Assembly: GCF_006546985.1 (NCBI RefSeq)
Contig: NZ_VATK01000006.1
Coordinates: 163,438-227,437, forward strand
DNA from: Bacillus sp. 03113
GTDB lineage: Bacteria > Bacillota > Bacilli > Bacillales > Cytobacillaceae
Direction: 5' to 3'
Length of the DNA: 64,000 nt
Within the stretch, counting starts at the first letter, position 1; each line of letters starts with the position of its first letter. Below the pieces are notes generated by a model. It ran no database searches. It saw only the letters and a list, made by a program, of their open reading frames with translations, and had not been told where the DNA came from. The position numbers and the translations under genes were made by a program. Below, piece after piece: positions 47,980 through 58,765 of the stretch.

Positions 47980-49677
47980 TTACGATAATCTTTGCTCCTC
48001 GAGCATTTTTTCAATTTTTTTCAGTGCTCCAGGTTCCACATTTTCCACTGTCGAAGCAGCTTGTTCAAGTGCAGTTTTATAATCAAAGCTTCTAAAAGCC
48101 TCTTCAGCTTGTTTAAGCCCTTCTTCAATGTTTGGATAACTGCTTCTATAACGATTTCCGTATTGGATAATTCTTTCAGCTAATTCCACTGTTTCAACGA
48201 TTTCATTCGTTGTTTCGACTACCTTTTGAACGATTTGTTCAGCAGCTTCTAAATACTCTTGGATTGTCTGAATACTTAAAGGCATTTCTTCAAGCTTTAA
48301 TTTTACATGAGAGATGCTTTCCTTTGCATCATCCATTAAATATTTATACTCTAAGGATAGCCCGGGCAGATTACTTTTAGAGACTAAACGCATTGTTTCA
48401 GAAATTTGCTTACTTAATACTTTTACTTTCTCTCTTGCGGTAAATTCATCTTTTCGTAAAGCCTGAAGTTTTTCAAAATAAATCGCCTGTTCGTCTGAAA
48501 TCATCTCTAATTGACTTTTGATCTCTTGTAATTCTTCACTTAATAAAGTGTGTGCAGCACTTTCGGTATAAATTTTATGCTCTAATAAATCAAATCGCTT
48601 TACTAAATGAGCTAGCTTCATATCAAGATGATAATGATCTTCAAGCTCATTTTCTTGTAATTGATAGCTTTGTTGAACCTGCTCGATATCAATTTTCAAC
48701 TTATCATTATCTTCTTTAATTTTATGTAAAATCGTTTTTGATGTTTGATTATTCTGCTCAAGATAATGCTTGGCATAGACTTCCTTTTCGAGGAGATCAT
48801 ATAATACTTCCAGACTTTCCTTCATTTCTTCCACGCCTTTTTGGACGTCCTCTAATTTTATTTGCTCAATATCTTGTAAAAATGAGGAAAGTTGTTTTTC
48901 GATTTTCTCGACTTCTTTCTCTAAATTTATATGCTCTAATCGATAGCCATCATCGAGCATTTCGCGATAGCCTTCCTTTAGCTCACTAATTTGAGAAGGT
49001 ATTTTTGAAAGACAAATTGCTAATAATTCAGGAATAACATTTAATTGATCATTTACACTGGTCGTAAGTTTTTCAATCGTCATGACCGTTTGACGTGCTT
49101 CAAGATAATTTCCGTTTTCTGTTTTTTCATTAAACTGTTGAAATAAATCAGCTAGCTCCGTCAATTCTTTTTCAATAAAAGCTTCCGCTTTCCCATAAGA
49201 ATGACGATGAGCTAAAAGCTTTTTCTTATTTTCTCGATAACTTTCTTTTAAAACTTCTATTTCAGCTCTATTTTTTTCTTCACTGCCTACTAAATGATTA
49301 ATCTCCTCCAGGAGAGATTTTATTTTTTCCTCTATTTCATTCATTCTATTATTGATTGTTAATTGAATTTCTTTCGCTTTACGAAAACGGTATTTATCAA
49401 TCATTTCCTCGCCGTCAAAAAGCATTTCTTCTACATCCGGAAGCTCACTTACGACTACATCATCCCAAGCACTTCTCCATTTTTCAAATAACTCCTCTGT
49501 CTCACCGTTCATATTTAATTTTTTCACTTTGGTCATTTCATCCAAAACGGGACGATTCATTATTTCCATTTTCCAGTCTTCTAACCGATCAATTTCTTTA
49601 TAATACTTTTTCTTTAAATAATAGCCAATAAAAAATAAACATATTAAAATGGCTATTCCACCAAGTATGTATTCCAA
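47980..49677 (-). CDS. ezrA: Septation ring regulator EzrA
   Basis: Membrane-anchored negative regulator of FtsZ ring formation. The 565-residue protein has an N-terminal membrane helix (about 3-21) followed by spectrin-like coiled coils over almost the whole length. The C-terminal QNR patch is recognisable as IIQYGNRYRSSYPNIEEGL. The start is TTG 49677, with AGGGGGC 6 bases before it, giving (M)EYILGGIAILICLFFIGYY. Length and locus agree with B. subtilis EzrA (562). Confidence 0.95.
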   Translation of the reverse strand: MEYILGGIAILICLFFIGYYLKKKYYKEIDRLEDWKMEIMNRPVLDEMTKVKKLNMNGETEELFEKWRSAWDDVVVSELPDVEEMLFDGEEMIDKYRFRKAKEIQLTINNRMNEIEEKIKSLLEEINHLVGSEEKNRAEIEVLKESYRENKKKLLAHRHSYGKAEAFIEKELTELADLFQQFNEKTENGNYLEARQTVMTIEKLTTSVNDQLNVIPELLAICLSKIPSQISELKEGYREMLDDGYRLEHINLEKEVEKIEKQLSSFLQDIEQIKLEDVQKGVEEMKESLEVLYDLLEKEVYAKHYLEQNNQTSKTILHKIKEDNDKLKIDIEQVQQSYQLQENELEDHYHLDMKLAHLVKRFDLLEHKIYTESAAHTLLSEELQEIKSQLEMISDEQAIYFEKLQALRKDEFTAREKVKVLSKQISETMRLVSKSNLPGLSLEYKYLMDDAKESISHVKLKLEEMPLSIQTIQEYLEAAEQIVQKVVETTNEIVETVELAERIIQYGNRYRSSYPNIEEGLKQAEEAFRSFDYKTALEQAASTVENVEPGALKKIEKMLEEQRLS

Positions 49678-49714
49678 TTAAAAGCCCCCTGTTCTATTAC
49701 CGAACCATTTATAT

Positions 49715-49755
49715 AAAAAGCGAAAGTGCTTCGTTCAGACCTAAAAAGCTAGACA
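49715..49755 (+). repeat. Fragment of an AAGCG...GCTAGACA intergenic repeat
   Basis: AAAAGCGAAAGTGCTTCGTT followed by CAGACCTAAAAAGCTAGACA joins the two ends of the repeat frame seen at 25098 with the inside deleted. It lies between the divergent ezrA and hisJ genes. Confidence 0.45.
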
Positions 49756-49945
49756 CATTTACAAAAATATGTTTCCTAACTCTATAAAAAAGTTAAGATG
49801 TCCAATTTAATGTTTTTATGATACCATGTAAACGTCATTTTTTGACTATTAATTTCTTTTTTTTATAAATTATTACGAACAATATTTTCTTTGTTTACGC
49901 TATTATTAAAATGATTTTAACATAAATTAAATGGAGGTTTTATAA

Positions 49946-50743
49946 ATGAAAAAAGATGGACACATTCACACTCCTTATTGTCCACACGGAACAAAGGACA
50001 AACTAACGGAATATGTAGAAAGGGCTCTCTCTCTTGGATTTACTGAAATCTCATTTACAGAGCATGCACCATTGCCAAAAGGTTTTGTTGATACGGCGCC
50101 TACAAAAGACAGTGCGATTTCTTCTGATTTACTTGATTCTTATTTTGATGAAATTAGTCAATTGAAAGTAAGATATTCAGATAAAATAAAGATCAATGCA
50201 GGACTTGAAGTGGATTACATAGAAGGTTACGAAAAAGAAACAACGAGCTTATTAAATAGTATTGGTTCAAAGCTTGACGATGCCGTTTTATCCGTCCACT
50301 TTCTTAAAAATGGTGACCGATATGATTGCTTAGATTATAGCCCAGATTACTTTGAAGGGATGATTCATCAATACGGTTCCATTGAAAAAATATACGATCA
50401 GTACTATCGAACACTTCTCATGTCAATTGAAGCAAACTTAGGTGATTTTAAACCAAAAAGAATCGGACATATTACTCTCGCTAGAAAATTCCAAAAAAGA
50501 TTTCCCAGTCAAATTAATGATCAAGAAGCGATCATTTCTGTCTTACATGCCATAAAAAAACAGGGCTATGAAATTGACTATAATGGAGCCGGCTTACGTA
50601 AGCCGCTATGTAAAGAAACTTATCCACCGCTTTGGGTAGTAAATGAAGCTAAAAAATTACAAATTCCTCTTGTGTATGGATCTGACGCACACCAAGTCAA
50701 AGAACTAGGACAAGGATATGCGGAAATGCAGCTAGATAGCTAA
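49946..50743 (+). CDS. hisJ: Histidinol-phosphatase, PHP type
   Basis: Dephosphorylates histidinol phosphate in histidine synthesis. It has 265 residues of the PHP fold, with the metal site DGHIHTPYCPHGT near the N-terminus, FTEHAPLP, GLEVDYIEGYE, SVHFLKNGDRY and the terminal VYGSDAHQVKELG. The isolated position away from other his genes is the same as for B. subtilis hisJ (ytvP). AATGGAGGTTTTATA precedes the ATG. Confidence 0.93.
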   Translation: MKKDGHIHTPYCPHGTKDKLTEYVERALSLGFTEISFTEHAPLPKGFVDTAPTKDSAISSDLLDSYFDEISQLKVRYSDKIKINAGLEVDYIEGYEKETTSLLNSIGSKLDDAVLSVHFLKNGDRYDCLDYSPDYFEGMIHQYGSIEKIYDQYYRTLLMSIEANLGDFKPKRIGHITLARKFQKRFPSQINDQEAIISVLHAIKKQGYEIDYNGAGLRKPLCKETYPPLWVVNEAKKLQIPLVYGSDAHQVKELGQGYAEMQLDS

Positions 50744-50882
50744 TCATTTCCTTTTCCTAAATATAATCTTAATGCAAATAATGTGATCCTAAAGTTCAGG
50801 CTTTTAAAAGAGTATCGCAACATGGGCTAATAACAAGTTTGATACTTCAGGTCACTTTTTGCAGCGTGATTTTATTGCTATA

Positions 50883-52763
50883 TTAATTAGCTATAAAATC
50901 CGTTTTCTCTTGGACAATAAATTTGTCCTTGCCTGTTCCTTTTGCTTGATATAATGCTTTATCCGCTCGTTTAAAAAGGGCTTGATAGGAATCAGGAATA
51001 TTTTTATTCCAATAAGCTACTCCACATGAGATGGTGACAGAAGGATCTGATAATGCTCTTACTCTCTTTACTAATCTTTCTGCAATTGCAATGCCTTTTT
51101 TTAGAGAAACCTTTGGTAAATAAATGGCTAGTTCCTCTCCTCCCCATCTTGATCCAATATCCGTTGCTCTAATATTATCAATAATGATATTCGCTACTTG
51201 AATAATGACCTGATCACCAACCTGGTGACCAAAATGATCATTTATAAATTTAAAATTATCAATATCGATAAGTATAAATACCCCTTCAATATCAGCTTCC
51301 ATAGAATGCTTTATTTTTCCATCTAAAAAGCTTCTCGAATATAATTTCGTTAAATGATCTGTTACAACCATCTTTTCAAGCTCTTCTCTAAGCATAGAAT
51401 TTGAAAGAGCTAAAGTGGAATGGATAATTAAAGATTGCATTAATTTGAAATTTTCAAATGAGAAATGATACGATGATTTGTGCATAGCTAATGCAAAGCC
51501 TTTTAAATCACCTGTTTGAATCATCGGCACAGCCATATGAGACTTAAATGATTGACCATAGCTTGATTCAAATTGAAAATCTCCAAGAAAGAGTGAATCC
51601 TTTTCTATTTTTATTTTTTCTTTAAAATATTGAATATACTCTTCAGCTTCCTTTGACATAAAGAAGCTTGTACTTCCTTTTAATATTTTTATTTTATCAG
51701 AATTAGGATAAAAAAGGAAAAAACCGACTTCTTCTGCTTCAAATGATTTCGAAATTTGGTTTGCCATGTAAGACATTATTTCAGCAATTCGCAAATCCAA
51801 ATTTAATCGATGAGATATCTCATTAATAAGCTGTAAATCAGCAATCAGTCTATTTGATTGTTGATACAATTGTGCATTCTCTAAGGCTCCCCCTGCTGTG
51901 TTCGCTAATAAAGTAATAAATTCTACTTCACTTGTTGGGAAAGAAAAAGTATTAGGAGCAATAACTTGGAGGACTCCATAAACACCTTGTTTCCCCTTTA
52001 AAGGAGCATAAAGCACAGATCTTCTTTCATGAATGGTTTCTTCAAACTGAATGTAGCCCGTGACATAAGCTTGCATTGCTGCAATATTTTCACTATCATA
52101 CTCTAAATCTTTAATAGGAAGATCACTATGACTATTATTATCATGTGATAAAAAAAGATAATATGTAAAGGAAGGATATACTTCTTGCAGCGAATAAATA
52201 ATCTCTCCTAAAACACTTTCAATTTTCATAGAAGAGTGAAACTTTTCAGTTACTCGAAAAAGCTGTTTATATCTTTTTTCTTTATTTATAATTTGATTAA
52301 AAGAATCGAGTTTATATAAAAATCCTTCACATAAACTGCGAAGCTCTTCAAGAACGTTCGAGGACAAAGTAGGATTGGCAGATTCGTTTACTTTTATAGC
52401 TAAGAATCCTTGAACAAGTTGGTTTCTTTTAAGTGTTAGTAAGAAATCGTAATCATTTAAGCCCTCAAATGGAATTGGTTTGCAAACTATATTTTGCCTG
52501 AGTACTTTATTTCGAATTTCAACAGAAGATGTAATAGGAGACTGGTATTTACAAGCTATACTTGCACTAGTAGAAGCTTGTATTAATAAGTGGTCATCCG
52601 ACTCATTGAATCGATAAAGAGTTATTTCCTCTACATTAAAAAATTTATGAATTAAATGTAACATTTTATGAATATTTTCTTCATACAAGTCAGCTTTCGT
52701 GTCAATAAGATCAAACAGATCACTTTTTAATTTCAACACCCTTTGATTATCGGCTATATACAT
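50883..52763 (-). CDS. dgcP: GAF-GGDEF diguanylate cyclase (DgcP/YtrP type)
   Basis: Probable cyclic-di-GMP synthase. GAF-like sensor domains fill the first 450 or so residues, followed by a GGDEF domain (about 455-615). The catalytic signature is SRWGGEELAIYL, a competent GGEEL variant. The inhibitory I-site RATD lies exactly five residues before it, and DIDNFKFINDHFGHQVGD and CGVAYWNK...ADKALYQAKGTGKD are intact. No EAL or HD-GYP domain and no membrane segment. The locus beside rpsD matches B. subtilis ytrP (dgcP), an active cyclase. The start is taken at the ATG with AGGTG 9 bases upstream; a GTG four codons earlier is possible. Confidence 0.88.
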   Translation of the reverse strand: MYIADNQRVLKLKSDLFDLIDTKADLYEENIHKMLHLIHKFFNVEEITLYRFNESDDHLLIQASTSASIACKYQSPITSSVEIRNKVLRQNIVCKPIPFEGLNDYDFLLTLKRNQLVQGFLAIKVNESANPTLSSNVLEELRSLCEGFLYKLDSFNQIINKEKRYKQLFRVTEKFHSSMKIESVLGEIIYSLQEVYPSFTYYLFLSHDNNSHSDLPIKDLEYDSENIAAMQAYVTGYIQFEETIHERRSVLYAPLKGKQGVYGVLQVIAPNTFSFPTSEVEFITLLANTAGGALENAQLYQQSNRLIADLQLINEISHRLNLDLRIAEIMSYMANQISKSFEAEEVGFFLFYPNSDKIKILKGSTSFFMSKEAEEYIQYFKEKIKIEKDSLFLGDFQFESSYGQSFKSHMAVPMIQTGDLKGFALAMHKSSYHFSFENFKLMQSLIIHSTLALSNSMLREELEKMVVTDHLTKLYSRSFLDGKIKHSMEADIEGVFILIDIDNFKFINDHFGHQVGDQVIIQVANIIIDNIRATDIGSRWGGEELAIYLPKVSLKKGIAIAERLVKRVRALSDPSVTISCGVAYWNKNIPDSYQALFKRADKALYQAKGTGKDKFIVQEKTDFIAN

Positions 52764-53007
52764 CCTTTTCATCACCTAATTTACTTACTAATTTTCCAAA
52801 GCTCGTCCAAATTGAACATACATCCCACTATATTAACAAATTCAAATTTTAAAAATAATGATTTTATTAGCTAATTATATCACATGCACTTATCAACCGC
52901 CTTGCATAGATAAAAAATAATTCAAAATAATGCTAAAAAAATCAACGACTCTTGTCGCTTTCAAGCCTATTTAAGTCCTTATTAATTTTCTTTTGCAAGA
53001 ATAGATA

Positions 53008-53037
53008 TTGACTTTTTATTGTTAGTAAGCTTATAAT
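53008..53037 (+). promoter_or_regulatory. Sigma-A promoter for rpsD
   Basis: TTGACT and TATAAT separated by 18 bases, both near consensus. The predicted transcript starts near 53044, leaving a leader of about 185 bases. Confidence 0.75.
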
Positions 53038-53043
53038 CAAGTT

Positions 53044-53229
53044 TGTGTAAAATATTGCAGCCTATGTATGCTGCATAATGTTTTTATTTTGTTCCTCATA
53101 ATTTCTTATGATGGGGTACTGCGTAACCCTCTGCTGCTAGGGTGAAGGTACATGAAAACAAAATAGTCATAATGCGTGTGCACAACGGTTTTTATTTTAC
53201 AAATAAAAACATTGAAGGAGGAGTCATTC
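53044..53229 (+). ncRNA. S4 autoregulatory mRNA leader of rpsD
   Basis: The leader is long for a ribosomal protein gene and contains stems such as AACCCT / AGGGTT-type pairing around 53127-53142 and a stretch near GGGGTACTGCG...GAAGGTAC that suit the pseudoknot S4 leader known from B. subtilis rpsD, where free S4 represses translation. Assignment is by position, length and the presence of paired segments; I could not run a covariance search. Confidence 0.6.
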
Positions 53230-53832
53230 ATGGCTCGTTATACAGGTCCAAGCTGGAAATTATCCCGTCGTCTTGGCATATCTTTAAGCGGTACTGGTAA
53301 GGAATTAGATAAACGTCCTTACGCTCCTGGACAACATGGTCCAAACCAACGTAAAAAACTTTCTGAATATGGTTTGCAACTTCAAGAGAAGCAAAAGCTT
53401 CGCCATATGTACGGAGTAAATGAGCGCCAATTCCGCAACCTATTTGATGCGGCTGGTAAAGTATCTGGTAAACACGGTGAAAACTTCATGGTTCTTTTAG
53501 AATCTCGTCTTGATAACGTTGTTTATCGTTTAGGTTTAGCTCGTACTCGTCGTCAAGCACGCCAAATCGTTAACCACGGTCACGTATTAGTTGACGGAAA
53601 ACGTGTTGATATCCCATCTTACCGTTTACAACCAGGTCAATCTATTTCTTTACGTGAAAAATCTCGTAATCTTGAAGTAGTAAAAGAAGCGATTGAAGTA
53701 AATAACTTTGTTCCTGACTTCTTAACATTTGATGCTGATAATTTAGAAGGTACGTTTACTCGTTTGCCAGAACGTTCTGAGCTGCCTGCTGAAATTAACG
53801 AAGCTCTTATCGTTGAGTTCTACTCTCGTTAA
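53230..53832 (+). CDS. rpsD: 30S ribosomal protein S4
   Basis: Primary rRNA-binding protein of the small subunit and autoregulator of its own gene. The start is ATG 53230 with AAGGAGGAGTCATTC upstream, giving 200 residues starting [16 protein letters not shown], the Bacillus length. The S4 RNA-binding domain includes [20 protein letters not shown] and [20 protein letters not shown]. It lacks the zinc-binding N-terminal cysteines found in some S4 proteins. Monocistronic. Confidence 0.98.
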   Translation: MARYTGPSWKLSRRLGISLSGTGKELDKRPYAPGQHGPNQRKKLSEYGLQLQEKQKLRHMYGVNERQFRNLFDAAGKVSGKHGENFMVLLESRLDNVVYRLGLARTRRQARQIVNHGHVLVDGKRVDIPSYRLQPGQSISLREKSRNLEVVKEAIEVNNFVPDFLTFDADNLEGTFTRLPERSELPAEINEALIVEFYSR

Positions 53833-53835
53833 TGG

Positions 53836-53866
53836 AAAAACCTGCCGATATGGCAGGTTTTTTTGT
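53836..53866 (+). terminator. Terminator after rpsD
   Basis: AAAACCTGCC / GGCAGGTTTT with a short loop, followed by TTTTTGTG, directly after the rpsD stop. Confidence 0.9.
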
Positions 53867-53929
53867 GTATCATCCCCCACCTAAAATTCGATTGAATTTT
53901 TGAGAAAGGGGACTTCTGGCTTAGGTTCG

Positions 53930-53976
53930 TTAAAAAATAAATATAGTGAAAGCAGGTAACATCCTACTTTCACTAT
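53930..53976 (-). terminator. Terminator after tyrS
   Basis: ATAGTGAAAG...GG / CC...CTTTCACTAT stem followed on the minus strand by ATTTATTTTTTAA. Confidence 0.85.
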
Positions 53977-53980
53977 TTCA

Positions 53981-55525
<1,545 letters not shown>

Positions 55526-55780
55526 ATTTTATTATATGTTCTGTTGATTTTTGACTTTTCAACTCACCATCCGCTATTCTAAAATGTGAGTGAAAATTCA
55601 TTATTAAACAATATTTGCTATCAATAATATTTATTCAATAAAGAATTTTTACCATAAAGAGTATACATTTGTCAAATCTATGAGTGAAAATAATGATCTT
55701 TGTAAGAAAAGCTTCAACGCTTGCCATGTTAACAAGAGGTTTATGCTATAATGTATGTGATTTTAGGGGGGAATGATTGA

Positions 55781-58666
55781 ATGAAATTCGATAAGCAAAA
55801 ATGGAGTGACCTCTGGGGGAGGATGCTGAATTTTTTTACGGATAAAAAAACAGTAAAAAGGGCCAACATCACCTATCAAGTCTTCTGGAATTTGACGCTT
55901 CTCTTTTCTATATTATTAGTTCTTGGCGGTGCATTCTCATTAGGAATTGGAGCAGGCTATTTTGCTTCCCTTGTGAAAAAAGAGCCGATTCGTTCTTATG
56001 CTAATATGAAAAAGGATATATATAATTATGAAGAAACATCAGAGCTGTTTTTTGATAACAATGTCTACTTAGGAAAATTACGGACTGATCTTGAGCGTGA
56101 AGAGGTCAAAATAAGTGAAGTGTCACCACAATTGATCAATGCGATTGTTGCGACAGAGGATGAATATTTTTATCAGCATAACGGTGTTGTTCCAAAAGCC
56201 ATTATGCGAGCGTTATTTCAAGAAGTGACCAATTCCTCCATTCAATCAGGAGGAAGTACATTAACACAGCAATTAATAAAAAACCAAATACTAACAAATG
56301 ATGTCTCTTTCGAAAGAAAAGCAAAAGAAATATTATTAGCGCTTCGCCTAGAAAAATTCTTTGATAAAGAAGAAATACTTGAAGCTTATTTAAATGTTTC
56401 AAGCTTTGGAAGAAATTCATCTGGACAAAATATTGCAGGTGTTCAATCTGCTGCGAAAGGTATATTTGGTGTAAATGCAAGCGAGCTTAGTTTACCACAG
56501 GCAGCCTTTATTGCTGGTCTTCCACAAAGTCCCTTTGGGTATACTCCTTTTACTCAGCATGGGCAAATAAAAGAAAATTTAGAACCCGGTTTATCGAGAA
56601 TGAAAACCGTGCTAAGCAGAATGTACGATCAGGATAAAATCACAAAGGAAGATTATGAAAAGGCACTAGCCTATGATATTACAAAAGATTTTATCGCACC
56701 CATTGATTCTCCTCAAAAGCAATACCCTTGGTTAATCCCTGAAATTGAACTCAGAGCGACCAACATTCTTGCTACAATTTTAGCAAAGAAGGATGGCTAT
56801 GAGGAAAAGGATTTAAAGGAAAATGATGATCTATACGGAGAATATCAAGCACTAGCAGATCGTAATTTGCATCAAAACGGGTATGAAATACATACGACCA
56901 TAAATAAACCAATCTACGATCAAATGCAAGTAGTAAAAAATCAATACACACAATACGGGCCTGACAAGGCTGAAATGGTTATCGATCCTGATACGAAAGA
57001 AAAAGTACAAGGAAAAGAGCCAGTAGAAGTAGGCGCAATTTTAATAGAAAACAAAACAGGAAAAATTATTAGCTTTGTCGGAGGACGTGATCACAATCGT
57101 CAGCAGCTAAACCATGCTACAGCAGCTGTAAGACAAAATGGATCTACAATGAAGCCTTTACTTGTTTACGGTCCAGCGATTGAGCTTGGAAAAGCAGCAC
57201 CTGGGACCATTCTTCCTGACGTCCCATTAATGCTAGCTCCTGGTCTTAATAGACCTTGGCCAAATAACTATGATATGAGGTATCATGGGATCGTTTCAGC
57301 GAGATATGCATTAGCTAAATCATACAATGTTCCAGCGGTAAAGCTATATAAAGATATAGTGGCTCAGCAGCCAGCCTCTTATCTAGAAAAAATGGGCTTC
57401 ACCTCGCTTACAGAAGATGACTATTCGAATCTAGCAACAGCGATAGGATCGCTAGGTAGGGGTGTGACAGTCGAAGAAAACACTAATGCATTTGCTACCT
57501 TTGCTAATGGCGGGAAATTTATTGATGCCTATATGATTGACAATATCGTTGATAAAAACGGGAAAGTCATTTACCAGCATGAAGTGAAGCCTGTAGATGT
57601 ATTCAGTCCGCAAACGGCTTATTTAACACTCGATATGATGCGCGATGTTATTTCTAACGGGACAGCGACAGCAGTAAAAGGAAGACTTAAATTCAGTTCA
57701 GATTGGGCAGGTAAAACGGGAACAGGGAACCAATTCTATGATTCTTGGTTCGTCGCTTTTAATCCGAACGTCTCTTTTGGTATATGGACAGGCTATGATA
57801 CTCCTAAATCACTTAAAACTAGTGGTTTAAATTACAGCTTAAGAACGAACTATTTGTGGACCGATTTAATTAATGCAGCGTACGATATTGATCCGCAGCT
57901 TATTGATCCAAATGAAAACTTCCAGATGCCAGGAGGAATTGTACAGCGATCTTTTTGTACAGTATCTGGATTATTACCATCTGACGCTTGTTCGAAGGCT
58001 GGGCTAGTTCAAACGGATTTATTCAATGCGAAATATGTTCCAACAACTGTAGATGATAGCTTAATGGATGGAAAATTAGTTCGCATCGGAGATAAGAAAT
58101 ATATGGGATTGCCTTCTACACCAGCAGAATTTACTGAGCCAGGTCTTATTTTAAATCCAGATTATCTTAGCAAGATTTTTGGTGTAAAAGTTGGAGACCC
58201 ACGAAAGCTTATTCCCGATAAGGATCGTTGGTCTAAAGTGTTAGTCCCTGATGAAAAAATGGATGATAACGGCGGTACACCTTCAGCTATTAATATCCAG
58301 CAGAATGGAAGCAAAATCTTTTGGGGAAGCCATCCTGAAGGAGATGTTATTGGCTATCGTGTTTATCATAATGGACATAAAGTTGGCAGCGTAAAGGCCG
58401 GAAATTCATTGGATTTTTCTGGTGGTGATGGAGACTATTACGTCACTGCTGTAGATATTGCAGGAAGGGAGTCATCCCCTTCAAATACAATAAAGATTGG
58501 CGTTCCTGAGCAGCCTAAACCAGAACAAACAGAAAATCAGCAACCACAGCAACCACAGCAACCACAGCAACCTCAGGAGAATATTAACAATGAGAATGCT
58601 AATCAGCCTAATCCGAATCCAGTAAATCCTAACGAAAATAATCCTCCTGCCCCAACAGGACAATGA
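55781..58666 (+). CDS. Class A penicillin-binding protein with FN3-like domain
   Basis: Bifunctional peptidoglycan synthase. Order: cytoplasmic tail (1-35), membrane anchor (about 36-62), GT51 glycosyltransferase (about 85-265) with catalytic Glu126 in ATEDEYFYQHNG and GGSTLTQQLIKN, and a transpeptidase domain with active Ser455/Lys458 (QNGSTMKPLL), SYN in LAKSYNVPA and Lys645 in AGKTGTGNQF. After residue 830 comes a fibronectin-III-like domain and then a Pro/Gln/Asn-rich tail with QQP repeats. This resembles B. subtilis PBP1 in plan, but the gene lies next to tyrS and is a second family member, not ponA itself. AGGGGGGAATGATTGA precedes the ATG. Confidence 0.92.
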   Translation: MKFDKQKWSDLWGRMLNFFTDKKTVKRANITYQVFWNLTLLFSILLVLGGAFSLGIGAGYFASLVKKEPIRSYANMKKDIYNYEETSELFFDNNVYLGKLRTDLEREEVKISEVSPQLINAIVATEDEYFYQHNGVVPKAIMRALFQEVTNSSIQSGGSTLTQQLIKNQILTNDVSFERKAKEILLALRLEKFFDKEEILEAYLNVSSFGRNSSGQNIAGVQSAAKGIFGVNASELSLPQAAFIAGLPQSPFGYTPFTQHGQIKENLEPGLSRMKTVLSRMYDQDKITKEDYEKALAYDITKDFIAPIDSPQKQYPWLIPEIELRATNILATILAKKDGYEEKDLKENDDLYGEYQALADRNLHQNGYEIHTTINKPIYDQMQVVKNQYTQYGPDKAEMVIDPDTKEKVQGKEPVEVGAILIENKTGKIISFVGGRDHNRQQLNHATAAVRQNGSTMKPLLVYGPAIELGKAAPGTILPDVPLMLAPGLNRPWPNNYDMRYHGIVSARYALAKSYNVPAVKLYKDIVAQQPASYLEKMGFTSLTEDDYSNLATAIGSLGRGVTVEENTNAFATFANGGKFIDAYMIDNIVDKNGKVIYQHEVKPVDVFSPQTAYLTLDMMRDVISNGTATAVKGRLKFSSDWAGKTGTGNQFYDSWFVAFNPNVSFGIWTGYDTPKSLKTSGLNYSLRTNYLWTDLINAAYDIDPQLIDPNENFQMPGGIVQRSFCTVSGLLPSDACSKAGLVQTDLFNAKYVPTTVDDSLMDGKLVRIGDKKYMGLPSTPAEFTEPGLILNPDYLSKIFGVKVGDPRKLIPDKDRWSKVLVPDEKMDDNGGTPSAINIQQNGSKIFWGSHPEGDVIGYRVYHNGHKVGSVKAGNSLDFSGGDGDYYVTAVDIAGRESSPSNTIKIGVPEQPKPEQTENQQPQQPQQPQQPQENINNENANQPNPNPVNPNENNPPAPTGQ
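58539..58577 (+). repeat. CAGCAACCA tandem repeat in the PBP tail
   Basis: Four near-perfect 9-base units (CAGCAACCA) encode Gln-Gln-Pro repeats in the C-terminal tail. Such repeats are prone to copy-number change by slippage. Confidence 0.75.
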
Positions 58667-58681
58667 TTGCTTTTAAACCTA

Positions 58682-58730
58682 AGAGGGGGTGACCGAAACT
58701 AAAATCGTTTCGATCACCCCCTCTTTATTT
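58682..58730. terminator. Bidirectional terminator between PBP gene and acsA
   Basis: AGAGGGGGTGAcCGAAAC / GTTTCGATCACCCCCTCT stem with a single bulge, with A and T runs outside. It ends both convergent genes. Confidence 0.9.
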
Positions 58731-58765
58731 GGAAAAAGAAAATGATTTTTCTTACTCTTAATTAA

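Noticed and set aside
58481..58663. 60-residue Leu/Trp-rich minus-strand ORF at the PBP 3' end
   Set aside because: It is the antisense reading of the CAGCAACCA repeat (Leu-Leu-Trp repeats), a composition artefact.
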